NCBI GenBank assembly: GCA_002179805.1
Contig: NAVB01000024.1
Coordinates: forward strand, 1 to 64,000
Length of the DNA: 64,000 nucleotides
From: Acanthamoeba lenticulata
Taxonomy: Eukaryota > Discosea > Longamoebia > Acanthamoebidae
Direction: 5' to 3'
In this document: piece by piece, positions 21,883 through 33,563 of the stretch
How positions within the stretch are numbered: position 1 is the stretch's first letter
How the letters are laid out: the number at the start of each line of letters is the position of its first letter
Notes under the pieces: generated by a model
Told to the model about the DNA's origin: nothing
Database searches by the model: none
The model's input: only the letters and a program-made list of their open reading frames with translations
Made by a program: the position numbers and the translations under genes

Positions 21883-24278
21883 TTATGGAGCCGTCGAGTC
21901 GGTGGCGGAAGAAACAGGTGAAAGAGCCGGTCGGCGGGGCGGGACAACTCCCGCGGCGTGGTGGGTGAAGGGCGACGCGGATGGCACAAACGGCGACGCG
22001 TCCGGCGCAGTCGAAGCCGTCGACCCCGTGGGCGGGGTGTAGGGCGTAGACGAGGAGGCCAGCGACGCAAAGGATTCCCGCAGGCGGTTCCGGCTGCTAG
22101 CACCGGAGAGCGCCAACGAGATGAGGCGTCTTCGCGGCGTGCTCGCCGCTGGTGTGGCCGCTGCCGACGGCGGTGCGACCATGAACGCGTTTCGTCGCTC
22201 TTTCGTCACCCTGCGAGCCATGACAATCAGTCAAGCGCACACACACGCACGCACACGAGCCAGCGTACCTCTTGGCCTCGGCGATGCGGAGCCAATCGGG
22301 GAATTTATGCTTGCCCTCGGCGTACTGGGCCTGTGTGATGGCCTGGTCGTGCTCCACGCAGCCCACGAAAGCGCCGCCGAGCCACGACAGATGATGCGGC
22401 GCAAAGGGCGACGGGTCAAGCACGCAGAACTGGTCGGCCAGCGCGTGGAAGGCCGCGTAGGCCGGCTCGCGCGCCACCAACTGCTCGATCTCGTTGAGCA
22501 GCCGCCGTCGGAACCCCGGCACCCGGCACGTCCCGCCAATCACCACTGCATGTTGGCCGCCAGGCCCAGTCAACACACGGCGCCGCACAGAGAGAGGCCC
22601 ATAGAAAGAGGGAGACAAGAGTGAGACGAGAGGCCGTACGTATGTTTTGGGCGAGGGCGCAGCGGGCGTCGATGGGGCTGCGCGCGAGGGCGTCGAGCAC
22701 GGCGGCGGCAACGGAGGCCTCGCCCTCGTCCCCGTCGGTGTCAAACAGCGCCTCGCCCGCGTAAACGCACGTGTGCACGTCGATGTCGATGGCCTCCTCC
22801 CCGCTCAGCTCGTACCGCATCTTCTGCAGCAGCTTCTCGCTCGTGAACCCTGCGAGCCGCACATGTGCGGCCGCATGTGTGTGCGCACGCGCGTCAGTCT
22901 CCGACAGGTCAGCGCACACGCGCGCGTGTCTCACGTGAGTATAGAAGGGGAAGGGGGAGGATCAGATCTATAGTGTGATCGTCGTCATACCAGGCCGCTA
23001 GTCGTTATTTTGATTATTGCAAATTAATAATTATTTGTTTATTATTTGTTTATTGTGGGCCTGCGTGTGATCAGAAGTATCTGTTATGGGCATCACGTCC
23101 TCCCCCTACGCCCACGAACAAGCACACGATCTGGACGGGGAAGGACGAGTACCGGCTTGGTCAGGCGGGTGAGGCGGGATGCTGCAGAGGCGCACTTTGA
23201 TGTCCTCCACGACGGCCTCGGGCAATCGCTCGCAGGGCTGGCTGGTCTTGGTGTGTTGGTTCACCACCACCGCTCGCTGAAACGCGGCATGTCCATGCGC
23301 GATGCATCAAGTGAGCCAACATGGCCGAGCAGGATCGTCGGATGGGCAAAGGGGGAGCACCTCGTCCAGCAGGGCGCGGAGGCGGTCATTGAGCGACTTG
23401 CCCGCGAGCACGGTCGTGGTGAGCGCATGCACGATGTGGGCGCCCATCACGATCTGATCCGCCGGCACGTGAAGCCCGCCGCAGGAGAAGGTCAGCCCGC
23501 CCCCATCGCCCAAGAATGCGAGGAATGCACATAACAGAGAGCAAAGAGGGAGAGGATGATTAGAGGGGGGGGGGGTACGGGAAGGACGCGGGTGGCGTGG
23601 TAGCCGCAGTCGACCACGAGCGCGGTCTGCAGCTGCAGCGGAACCAGGGCCACGCCCTTGCTGGGCACGAACAGCACCGACGGGACCTGCAGGAACCCAA
23701 GGAGGAGGTCCGCGAGCGCGACTCGGAAGAAGTGGGGTGTGAGCAAGCTCTCGCACACGACCACGGGCCGCTCGGGCGGGTTGGCCTGCAGGAGGCTGTG
23801 CCACAGCGGTCAGATGAGAAAGGGAGAAGAGAAGAAGGGGGAGGGCGTTGACGCACTTGAAAAAGATGTCGTAGAGGACGGCACGAAGATCAGAGCGCCA
23901 GGGCTCCTCTTCGACTCCTTCGCCCATCCCATTCTGCGGGACCTCGAGTTGCGAGGCCAGCCTTTCCCGTATCTGGCAGGCATTGAAGTGGATGGATTTA
24001 ATTAACTCAAGTCTAAAGAAATCGAGTGGAGCAGGAAGAAAAAGTACGGATAGAGGGGTAGGTATGAATTGGCGAGGTCGGGACTCGCCAGCAAAACCGC
24101 AGCGCACAAAGACGGCGCCAACCTCGATGACGACTCCCGTGGGGCCTTTAGATGCATCGAGCGGCGTGAAGGGCGAGGCCACTGTCGCGGGCGATGACAC
24201 TGTGGGCGTTGATGCGCCTGCAAAGTTCAGCGCCTCTCCCGCTCGCACCCTCTCCAGCGCTGGCGAGGCCACCGCCAT
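21883..24278 (-). CDS. ACTR10: Actin-related protein 10 (dynactin Arp11)
   Basis: Pointed-end subunit of dynactin that binds the Arp1 filament (family knowledge). Exons: 24278-24048, 23972-23857, 23795-23579, 23453-23361, 23276-23153, 22849-22640, 22545-22269, 22210-21883; 531 residues. Matches include GVVIEVGAVFVRCGFAGESR, ERPVVVCESLLTPHFFR, LQVPSVLFVPSKGVALVPLQ, ALVVDCGYHATRVLPI, LPEAVVEDIKVRLC, IDARCALAQNILVIGGT and HHLSWLGGAFVGC. The protein has an N-terminal extension of about 50 residues and a C-terminal Ser/Pro/Ala-rich extension of about 105 residues (exon 8) beyond the 417-residue human protein. Its start lies 54 nt from the stop of the upstream gene. Confidence 0.9.
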
Positions 24279-24332
24279 CTCTCTCTCTGTGTTGTAAACA
24301 CGCCGCAAATTTCTCGCTTTTTCTTGTATTTA

Positions 24333-27034
24333 TTACTTCATTTTTCTGCCAGAAGTTTTCTTCTTCTTTTTGGCTTTTTCGGTCTTTTCCTGGCTCGGCG
24401 CTGAGGTCTCTTGGGGCTTGTCCTTTTTGTCCGACGTTGTTGTTGCCGATTGCGTGTTCTTGCTCCTGGGCTCCCACACGAAGCCCACGCGATCGAGTTC
24501 CTGGACTTTCTGTGGTGGCAGCTTGCCCAGCTTATTGTAGTAGCGAGTCATTTCGACCCACCTGCCCATGTGTTGACAACAAGCAAGGTGATCAGCACAA
24601 GCTGAAGGCCAAGCGCAAGAGAGCAAAGGGATCAGGAAATGAGTACCGAGCCAGCGATCGATTTTCCTCGCGCGTTGGCGACCGGCCGTGTTCTTTGAAG
24701 AACGCCGCAAAGTCAGCCAGCCTCTTCTCCCTGCGCAATGGTCCACAGTGAGCCCTCTTAGAGGGGCGTTCTCTCAAGTTGAAGGGGGAGGAAGTTCTAC
24801 CAGGCGACAAGCCGCGCCGAGACCAGGCCGGCCCGCTCCATTCCGGCCGCCTTGCTGCGGGACAGCTTGCCCTGCACGCGCCACGCGAAGTCGTGGTGTC
24901 AGCAGCGCCATGGCAATGACTTGGGTGGTGGTGATGGCGCGGTATACCAGGCGATAGAGGTAGCGCGCATTGGAGAGCCAGCGGGAGAGTGCGGGCTGCC
25001 GGGTGGTGCTCACGGTTTTGCCCGTGGCCAAGATGCCGCTCACCTCGCGGAGGTGATTCCACCATCGGCCGACCTCGGCATCGTGCCCGTGCGGGCCCGA
25101 CCCAAAGTCGAAGCCCACCTCGCGCAGGCTGTCCTCGCGCACGCGCGGGAGTTTGCCCTCGAAGTAGAGGAAGCGCTGCTTGCTCACCCAAAAGCCCAGA
25201 TGGGCCACGCGCCGACGTTCGCGCTCGACCTCTTGCCTGCGGAACTCGCGCACAATGGCCTGCTCCTTCTCCTCCTTGGACATGTAAGGCCACCGGGTGG
25301 TTAGCTCCGACAGGGCCTCGCCCGTGAGCGCATGCTCCCCGTCCTCTTCTCCCTCCTGCCGCAGCTGGTTTTGCTGCTGGTCGTCTGCGATAGCGGGCGC
25401 GACAGCAACGCTGGCGAATCCAAACGCGCGCTCCTTGTGAACGGCCTCGTCGGCCAGGTCCTGCCATGAGGGCGACCGATAGTCCACGATGTCGTCATTG
25501 TCGTCGTCATCGTCATCATCGTCTTCATCGTCTTCGTCGTCTTCGTCATCTTCGCCGTCTTCGTAACCGTACGCATTGCCCAGATTGTCATCGGTCTCGC
25601 TTACAGCACCGATGGATGAATGGTCATCTTCGTGCGGCCCATCGGCTTTGCCGATGGCCTCATGCTCCCCGCTGACGTTGACCTCGTCCTCTGCCTCTTC
25701 CATGTTCTTCTCCTCCATTTCTACGCGGCGGTGCGCCCGAACGCGCACTCGGTCAACCTACACGCCTCAGGCGGGCACGCAAAGGAGGAAAGACGCACGC
25801 AAGTAGACGCGGCGCTTGAACTGTTGTAGTTCCCTCTTGGTCTTCTGGCTGCGCATCCAATTGCCGAGGTACTGCGCGTCGCCAATTGATCAGCGCGTGT
25901 GATGATCAGAACAGGTCAAAGAGAAAGAAGGAAAGAGAGGAAGGAAAGAAGGAAGGAAGGGGAGGATGTGAACAGCGCGCTCCAATGGGAGAGGCACGCA
26001 CGCGCTCGGCCCAGGAGGGCTTCCATCGGTAGACGTCGAGGTTGCCGTAGCGGCTCTTGAAGCTGGTCATCATCGCGTAATTCTTTTGCCACGTCGCCGC
26101 CCTATCGAGACCCCAAGGCGGCCCGCAAGCCCGCGAGAGTCAGTGCCGCTTGAACCACGAGAGAGAGACTTGTGCCGCGCACCTGATTTTCCACTCGTAG
26201 CGGAGTCGATCGAGCGCCTTGATCTGCTCTACGCTCAGCTTGCGCTGGGTGAAGAGACAGCGCTGCTCCCGAACCCACTTGGAGAGTGGGATGTTCTCTT
26301 CCCACATGAGGGGCACCTGGCAGTGGCCGAACCGCTTGTAGTACGTGCGTAGCTCCTGCGCGCCCCAAAATAAAGGAAAGAAAAAAAAACAATTAATAAA
26401 TTGATATTATTATTCTCAATCAGAAGGGCGGCTAAAGGGAGGTCACCTCGTAGTATTCCCACCAGTTCCGCACGCGACGACGAATCGTGGTGGAGAGCCA
26501 GGGTACGCCGATGGCGGCGAGCCGCGCCTCTTTGTCCTTGTCGAGCTTGCCCAGGAGTTGCAGGCTCTGCTGGTGGATGAGCCACTCGGCCAACTGCACA
26601 CACATGCCGTGAGGGTAAGTGAGGACAGAGGGCGCTGACAAGCAAGAAGGTGGAAGGTCCTACCCCAGGGTAGTGGACGGATTTGACTGGCGGGCTGAAG
26701 TCGTCGATACTGTGTGGTTGTGGAAGAGGACGTGAGTTGCGTGCGTGTCCACGTGGACGTGCAGTGCGCCGGTCATGATGAGGGCGTACTCGCGTCGGTA
26801 GGCGAGGAGCTGCTCGAAGCGCTCGTCCCACGTGATCGTACTGACGGGTGCAGCCCGCGGGCGATCGCGCTTGGGCTCCACCAGCGACGGCAGCGCGCGC
26901 ACATACTCGGCGAGCGCGGCGCTCGTGTCCTGCAGGGAAGTGGAGTCGAGCACAACGTCGCGGTTTTGGGCAGGCTTCTGCGCTTCGTTTGTGTCCGCGG
27001 CCGAGGAGGAAAAGGCGCTCCAGCGCTGGAGCAT
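24333..27034 (-). CDS. Protein with tandem helicase-associated (HA) domains
   Basis: Exons: 27034-26790, 26709-26664, 26593-26447, 26355-26183, 26101-26002, 25871-25809, 25757-24948, 24871-24801, 24730-24647, 24561-24333; 655 residues. It contains several copies of the HA module (Pfam Helicase_assoc), each with a W-x-x-x-Q/R block, GKL and a hydrophobic-G-x-x-W ending. Examples: LAEWLIHQQSLQLLGKL; LSKWVREQRCLFTQRKLS; LGFWVSKQRFLYFEGKLP; LSRWLSNARYLYRLGKLS; RWVEMTRYYNKLGKLPP with GFVWEP. No helicase domain is present. An acidic DED run lies at about 25500-25555. The frame stays open upstream of 27034 with Arg/Ser-rich sequence like a mitochondrial presequence but no ATG, so a 5' exon may be missing from this model. 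Confidence 0.75.
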
Positions 27035-27601
27035 GAGGCGCGGCTGTCTCTGAATGACGACAGCTGCCCTCGGAGGGAAGGCAAGGTGCCTGGCGGTGGC
27101 AGCCAGCGAACGGGAGAACAGGGGCTGCACAGCCAACGATCGCCGCAACGACGAAGGAGCGGATTGCAAGAGAGGCGCATGCTGGCCGCACGCCGCTCGT
27201 CTAGTTCACGTTTTACGTTATTCAGCTGCAGCTGCTTGCATCATTGACTGAAAGCACTTACCGCATCCTGAGGAGCCAGCAAATCTCGAGCGAGCGCAAT
27301 CACAAAATCGGCCTATCAATGGAGTAACCACAAGCTGGTCCAAGAATTCGAGGAAGACGGAACGTTATGCCATAATGGAGCCCAAGATCGTAAACCGGAG
27401 GTCTTTTCTCGGGGAGAAACGATTACGACGAAAATAGTTCAACTATTTTCGGCACTCCTGGTGGTGCTGACGCGGCCTACGTAAGGCGCCAACTGCTGCG
27501 CCGAAGATTGACGTAACCAGCCAAGAGCAGGGCGAGCTTGTGGCGGTCCTGCAGTTTGTGGGCAGTTCAAAATACTACGTACCACCTCTCGCGAGTGAAA
27601 C
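27035..27601. other. Divergent intergenic region
   Basis: Shared upstream region of the HA-domain gene (minus) and HMG-CoA reductase (plus). The first about 135 nt stay open in the HA-gene frame and may be coding or leader. The rest shows no supported gene, tRNA or repeat. Confidence 0.5.
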
Positions 27602-29821
27602 ATGTCCATACGCGACTTCAGCCCGCTCTACAAATGGGTGCGTAGCTGAATTTCTCCGCTCTACAAAAGGTCGCCGTCATCAAAAGAACGAAATTTGATT
27701 GATATCGATATTATTGTGCAGGGCTTCAGCATTCGCACGCCCAAGTTCCTCATACCGCTCTTTGCCAACAATTTGTTGTCTGTGGGCAACGACGCAATTG
27801 CGCCTGTGGAAGATGTGACATACAACGACAATGACGACCTTTCACGCGGTCCGATCATCCAAAAGCGGAAGAGAAAGAACCAGCTGCTCGATCAGGGCAA
27901 GGTGGAACTTGAGTTTAAGAAGAACGAGGAGGCTATTGTGACGGTTCAGACAAATGATGAGGAAAGGAAGCCACCATGTGGGGTTGAAATGTCTACTACG
28001 CCTACCGAGACGCCAGCTTCTTCGGCGGCACCAAAGCCCATTCCCGAGCGCAGTGATGCCGAGATTATGGAGTTGGTGAAGGAGGGCAAGCTTCCACCCT
28101 ACCTGCTGGAAAAGACCCTCGGCGACCTGGAACGCGCCGTGCGCATTCGTCGGCTCCTCCTGGGTACGACCCGCCCGCACGCTTGCCCACAACGCAGGCC
28201 AAGTGGCTCATCTCTCTCTCTCTCTCCCTCTCCCTCCTCCTGCCTCGGCAGAGTCCAGCGTGGGCCGGAACGAGTTCATGCAGCCGCTGCCCTTCGAACA
28301 GTTCGACTACTCCTCCGTGTTTGGGCGCTGCTGCGAGAACGTCATCGGTACGGTCACCTAGCTCGGTTCCGGACAGCACTCGTAGGTTGCTCGAACGACT
28401 AAAACTCATCTCACGCGCGCGCGTAGGCTACGTGCCCATTCCGGTGGGCGTGGCGGGACCTGTGCTGCTTAATGGAGACAATGTCCACTTGCCGATGGCC
28501 ACCACCGAGGGCTGCCTCGTGGCGAGCACCCACCGCGGCTGCAAGGCCATCTCGATGTCCGGCGGAGCCACGGCCGTCGTCACCACCAACGGCATGACGC
28601 GCGGGCCGTGCGTGCGCATGCAGTCGGCGCGCGAGTCAGCGCAGCTCAAGGCTTGGCTCGAGGACCCGGACAACTTTGCCCAGCTCAAGGCCGAGTTTGA
28701 CAGCACGAGCCGCTTCGCGCGCCTCCGCGACGTACGTCTCCGCCTCGTCTCGCCTCGCCCCGACCGCGGAGCACTGACTTGTCCCCGACGTCATCCGACA
28801 TCAGGTCAAGGTGGCCATCGCCGGCCGTAACGTCTACATCCGGTTCCGGAGCAGCACCGGCGACGCCATGGGCATGAACATGCTCAGCAAGGGCACCGAG
28901 AAGGCGCTTGCCTTTATCCAGCAGGCTTTCCCCGACATGCTCATCGTCAGCCTCTCGGGCAACTACTGCACCGACAAGAAGCCCTCGAGCATGAACTGGA
29001 TCGAAGGCCGCGGCAAGTCGGTCGTCTGCGAAGCCATCATCAAAGGTCCCCCTCCTCTCGAAGCTGCCTATTACTGGCCTTGGGCTCACGACGTGAACAC
29101 ACAAAACTGTACAGGCGATGTGGTGCGGGACGTGCTCAAGACCACGGTACGGGCCATGGTGGAGCTCAACACGCAGAAGAACCTCATCGGCTCGGCCATG
29201 GCTGGTTCCATTGGTACGTCAACCTGTTCTCTTTCTTGTTTTTGGGGCCTTGCGCCGCGGCTGATTGCGAGGGTGTGTTTGCTGGTTATGCATCAGGCGG
29301 CTTCAACGCGCATGCAGCCAACATTGTGACCGCCATCTTCATTGCCACGGGCCAGGATCCCGCCCAGAACGTAGAGAGCTCCAACTGCCTCACCATCATG
29401 GAGCCGTACGTTCCCTCTACTGAGAACAAACACTTTATCGCTTTTGCTCACTCGGGACATTGGCCCCAATGCAGGACGGATGACGGCAACGACCTGTACA
29501 TTTCGTGCACGATGCCCTCCATTGAAGTGGGCACTGTGGGCGGCGGAACCCACCTGCCGGCCCAGTCTGCGTGCCTCGACCTTCTCCGCGTCAAGGGGGC
29601 GTCAGAGGAGAACCCGGGCCGCAACGCGGAGAAGCTCGCTGAAATCGTGTGCACCGGCGTGCTCGCGGGAGAGCTTTCCCTCATGGCCGCTCTTGCTGGT
29701 GCGTTGTCCCACCGGCTCCACTACCGACCGCCTTGATGATGGTTCCGCCCCGACTCACACATCCTCAACTCCAGCGGGCCACTTGACGCGAAGTCACATG
29801 CAACTCAACCGCGCCAAGTGA
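27602..29821 (+). CDS. HMGCR: 3-hydroxy-3-methylglutaryl-CoA reductase
   Basis: Rate-limiting enzyme of the mevalonate/sterol pathway. Exons: 27602-27637, 27722-28163, 28252-28347, 28427-28731, 28805-29045, 29115-29213, 29297-29405, 29475-29698, 29775-29821; 532 residues. Class I catalytic domain: [39 protein letters not shown] with the catalytic Glu, [20 protein letters not shown] with the catalytic Lys, [15 protein letters not shown] with the catalytic Asp, and the C-terminal [14 protein letters not shown] with the catalytic His. The N-terminus is only about 150 residues and shows no clear membrane helix, where animal, fungal and plant enzymes have two to eight. The tiny first exon (12 codons) was chosen because it supplies an in-phase ATG. 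Confidence 0.93.
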
Positions 29822-30366
29822 TGATGATGCGGACGACGGGGATCGAATGGGTCATGGCGATGGGTGACCAGGCGGGAACGGAGAGAAACGTTTATTTATT
29901 TATTTATCAGACGATCAGCTTGGCGGGGTGACGAGAAGGCGAAGGACCAAAGAGCAAGACAGCAGAAAAAGAGGCCATACACGGCGCCACAACGCCCTTG
30001 CGCGGCCAGGGCGGCACACCAACGCGCAAAGAGGCGACCACTTGTGTGACAACAACCCCTTTTCCTCCCCCTAAATTGTGAAGGACTAGGTGAGAGCTCA
30101 TGTAGCAACAACAGTACCAAACAGTAAAACGAGGAAACTCCCACCTTCACCAACCAAGAACCAAGAACCATGATCCCTCTACACCGAAGCGAGTATTTCG
30201 TTGAACACCGTCCGGCCCCAGCCAGCGAAAATCAGAACCGACCCAGAAAAACAATAAAAAAAAAAAAAAAAAGCTGTGGTTGTCCCGACTTCGCCCCAAA
30301 AAGAGCCTGACCCAACCGCCAGCAGCAACAAGACCATCACCCAGCTTGGGCCAAGGGTCCGCAGCC
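29822..30366. other. Intergenic region with poly(A) tract
   Basis: About 545 nt between HMGCR and the next candidate gene. It holds TTTA repeats near 29890-29908 and an uninterrupted A run at about 30257-30273. No supported gene or RNA was found. Confidence 0.45.
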
Positions 30367-30825
30367 ATGGATGTGGACAAGTGCTGTGTGGGACGGAGTG
30401 GTGAGGCTGGACTGAACTTGCCTGTGGCTCCTACTATGTTCCTTGCTGTCGGTGTTTTGATGGCTGTGTTCATCTGGCACCGCGTCTTTGGCCGCAAAAT
30501 CCATCAACCGTGCGAACGGCCGCAGACTTGCACACGACATGCACCAAGCTGAAACCTTCGGCCTTTGTCAGGTATCAATAGCCCGCACAACAAGAAACAC
30601 CCCCTTGAATTATTAGTTCGCACCCCGGAGCTGCCCCAACAATATAATTATTATTGATTACTTATTTTTATTATTTTTATCCTCGTTCTCCACATTCCGC
30701 TCTGCCCTCAACTGGTGTGTGGATATTTCCAGGCGCTACCCGAGCCTGGAAAAGAAACGGACTACCTCCAGAATCGGCTCGCATTCGATTTTGAGCCCAG
30801 GCCCACGTCGGCGGTCACACCTTAG
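30367..30825 (+). CDS. Possible small single-pass membrane protein
   Basis: Tentative two-exon gene, 30367-30483 and 30733-30825, 69 residues. Good start context (GCAGCCATGG). A hydrophobic segment at residues 18-38 (LPVAPTMFLAVGVLMAVFIW) precedes a polar tail ending RPTSAVTP. The 249-nt intron is A/T-rich and ends TTTCCAG. A donor at 30510 would also splice in phase and give a basic tail that continues past 30825. Unspliced, the first exon could itself encode 61 residues to 30552. No family was recognised, and it could also be part of an untranslated leader of the CFP1 gene. Confidence 0.35.
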
Positions 30826-30921
30826 CAATCACACATCAGAGGAGAGGAAAAACAAAAAGCTGGGACCTTAGAACACACCGAAGCCACCACAATCGATCAG
30901 GGAGAGACCAGACCCACCCCA

Positions 30922-33103
30922 ATGGAAGCTCTCATGGATCTTAATCCTGCTGCTCTTCCGCCCCGCAAGCGGCTCAAGTCGTTAGGATCATCAGCCAGCC
31001 CGCCTTCAACCCCTACAACGCCTCCTCCTCATCGATCTTCTCCTTTAGCCGGCCCTTCAACACGCCCTTCATCTGAAACAAATGAATCCTCTTTGGCTCA
31101 GGTAAAAACTAAATTTCCTCTTTTATCCCCTGAGCGATGTGGCTGACATTAAACTTTCTCCCCCACAAGACTACGTTGTTGAAGCGCAAGCAACCTGAAC
31201 CTAGAGAGAGGGAAGAAGAAGAACTCTTTATCTTCTCCAATCAAGGCCTTCCCCCTCGCAAGGCGTCTGCGCCTCACATTAAGCCGAGAGGCAACCCATC
31301 GCCCTTCCCTTCTGATTCAGAACCCGAACAACCTCGTCGAGGTAGACCTGGCCGTAAACCTGGCTCGTCCAAGAAGGTATTGGTACCCCGCCATCCAAAT
31401 TTACTCACTTGATGCTAAATTTCCTTCATGTGCATTTTTTTCGATGCAGCCTATCAAGAGACCCAGAAATGAACCGCTCTATTGTCTCTGTCGCCAACCT
31501 TATGACGAGGAGGTCTTCATGATTGCATGCGATGTCTGCAACGATTGGTTCCACGGCGAATGTGTGGGGATGACAGAACGCAAGGCTCAATCATTGAAGA
31601 CCTACATCTGCCCGCCATGTACAAAGTCACGAACAACTGGACGCCGAAAGAGTGTGGTCAAGGAAGAGATAGAGGACGAAAGAGTGAATGTGGATGGCGA
31701 TAGCGGCGATGAGGGGGAGGAAAGCCCACAAGAGTTTCAACGATCGAAGAAGGAGGCATCCGCAAGCATGCGTGGAAGAAGGGGTTCAACAACAGCTGTC
31801 GGCACGTCAGCAACGAGGAGGCGAAGTGGTGTATCTACTGGGATAAGCGGCCGAATGAGCCATGTGGATGAGGAGTCTGCTCAGGTGGCGACGGGAGAAA
31901 CGGATTCAAGCAAAGAGGTACAACTTTTCTCCCTCCTCGTTTTCCATTATTGCTGCAGACCATCTCATTTCAATCAATTCTTGTTTCTTGCCCAGGATGT
32001 CGCGCCTCGCAGGGTGTGTGCCAACAAGAGCTGCCACCACTCGGCAAAGCCCAATTCTAAGTATTGCAGCACGGAGTGCGGGGTGCACGTCGCCACGCAG
32101 TTCCTGGAAAAGCAGAAGGCTGCCGCTGCGGCTGCTGCAGCGGCAATGGCCCCGGAGCAAATGCGGATAGCTTCGCCGAAGCCGTCACCCAAACCTGGCG
32201 ACGTTTCGCTCTCCTTCAGCAACGATGATCTTCCCAACTTCTCTTCTATCAAAAGGTACCCTCTCCATCCGTAACGCTGCTGTTCTGACCTCTTAAGCTC
32301 TTCGGTTTCTGATGTCGCTCTTCCCGTTCAGGTCTCTCGAAAACTCGCCCGACATCTCGGCGGCCGACGACACGGACCTAAAGCAACTTGAGTCGCTCGA
32401 GCGGCAGCGACGAGAGGTCGAGCAAAACCTGCGCAGCCTCGCGGTCAAGCGCGACGATTTTGAACAGGCTGTACGCTTCTCAGCCACACTGTTCGCGACC
32501 CCCAGCAGCGCAACGTCAGCCTCGGCCAGCAGCGACCAGGCCTCGCAGGAGGCTCCCGAGGTGATGGACTGCTTCTCGTGCGGCCAGCCCATCGCTGGGC
32601 GCAACTTTGCACGCCACATCGAGCAGTGCTACACCAAGAAGGAGGGCATCAACACAACCAGTTCGGGTGCAGTCCTGCTGAGCGCTTCCAAGCTCGAGGC
32701 GCGCACTCTTGACGATGGCACTGTGATTGCCTTTTGTAACCGCTACGACGCGACACGCGAGGCCTACTGTGCGCATGTGCTCGACTCGTGCCCCGTCCAC
32801 TCGGACAAGAAGGGTCTCGACGAGCATCGGCTCTGCGGCTGCCCCACTGGCGACTTCAAGTCAGGACACTGCGAACGACTGCGTAGCGAGTGCGTGAAGC
32901 ACTTCAACTGGGAGAATATTCGCAAGATGGAGATGAAGCTCGAGAAGAAGCGCCAGACGCAGCTACTCGGCTCGCTCGATGCCGAGATCGAGCTGGTCAA
33001 GACCCGCATCCGGCGGAGGAACCAGACGCGCGATGACGAGCATCGCACCATCGAGGAGAACGGCGCTTCCAACACACGGCAGCATTCGCCCGCCAGCAAG
33101 TGA
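30922..33103 (+). CDS. CFP1/Spp1-like PHD finger subunit of Set1/COMPASS
   Basis: Chromatin reader that directs the Set1 H3K4 methyltransferase complex (family knowledge). Exons: 30922-31101, 31170-31376, 31450-31917, 31996-32255, 32332-33103; 628 residues. The PHD finger is in exon 3: [20 protein letters not shown], then [11 protein letters not shown] and YICPPC, a complete Cys4-His-Cys3 set. Exon 4 carries a second Cys cluster ([20 protein letters not shown]) typical of CFP1. Exon 5 holds the C-terminal CFP1 domain: [53 protein letters not shown] and [11 protein letters not shown]. No CXXC DNA-binding domain was seen, as in yeast Spp1 and unlike animal CFP1. Confidence 0.9.
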
Positions 33104-33563
33104 GCGCTCGAAGAGAGAGAGAGAGAGAATGTTATGTCGAACCACGCACGCGTGGAGCGCTTGGTTTTTCTTTTCATGCTTGTATACACACCCCAATCTT
33201 AAACAACAGTAACAACTGGCCTTCTGCAACAACAACCAAACCTACAACTCGCTTCGCAGCCTGGCTGAAGGTGAACGACGTCGCAAGCTGGATCGTGTCG
33301 GCCGCCAGAGGAGAAGAAAGCGAGAACCGCGCGGGAGCAGCCGGCCAGCGACAACGGTCAGAAGAAAGCGCAACGGCCAGAAAGCCCGGCCTTGTCGTGG
33401 GAGTGGGCGGGCTTGTGTTTTGGCGTCCGTTGGCGAATGAAATTTCAGAGCGGCGGAGGCTGTAACGGTCCGGCTGCCCTCCCGCCGCTCGCCTCAAATA
33501 CGGCTTGTGCGAGCACCAGCCAAGCTCTTTCATTCGAACCCCAACCCACGCAAACACACTCTA
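33104..33563. other. Intergenic, upstream of the HMG-box gene
   Basis: About 460 nt between CFP1 and the HMG-box gene. A GA dinucleotide run lies at 33114-33128. Short frames here show no family similarity, biased composition or usable splice chain, so none is called. Confidence 0.5.

Noticed and set aside
23453..23515. Continuing ARP10 exon 4 upstream to include CGGLHVPADQ
   Set aside because: There is no AG acceptor upstream in that stretch; starting at ATC 23453 restores the VLPI junction that aligns with human ARP10.
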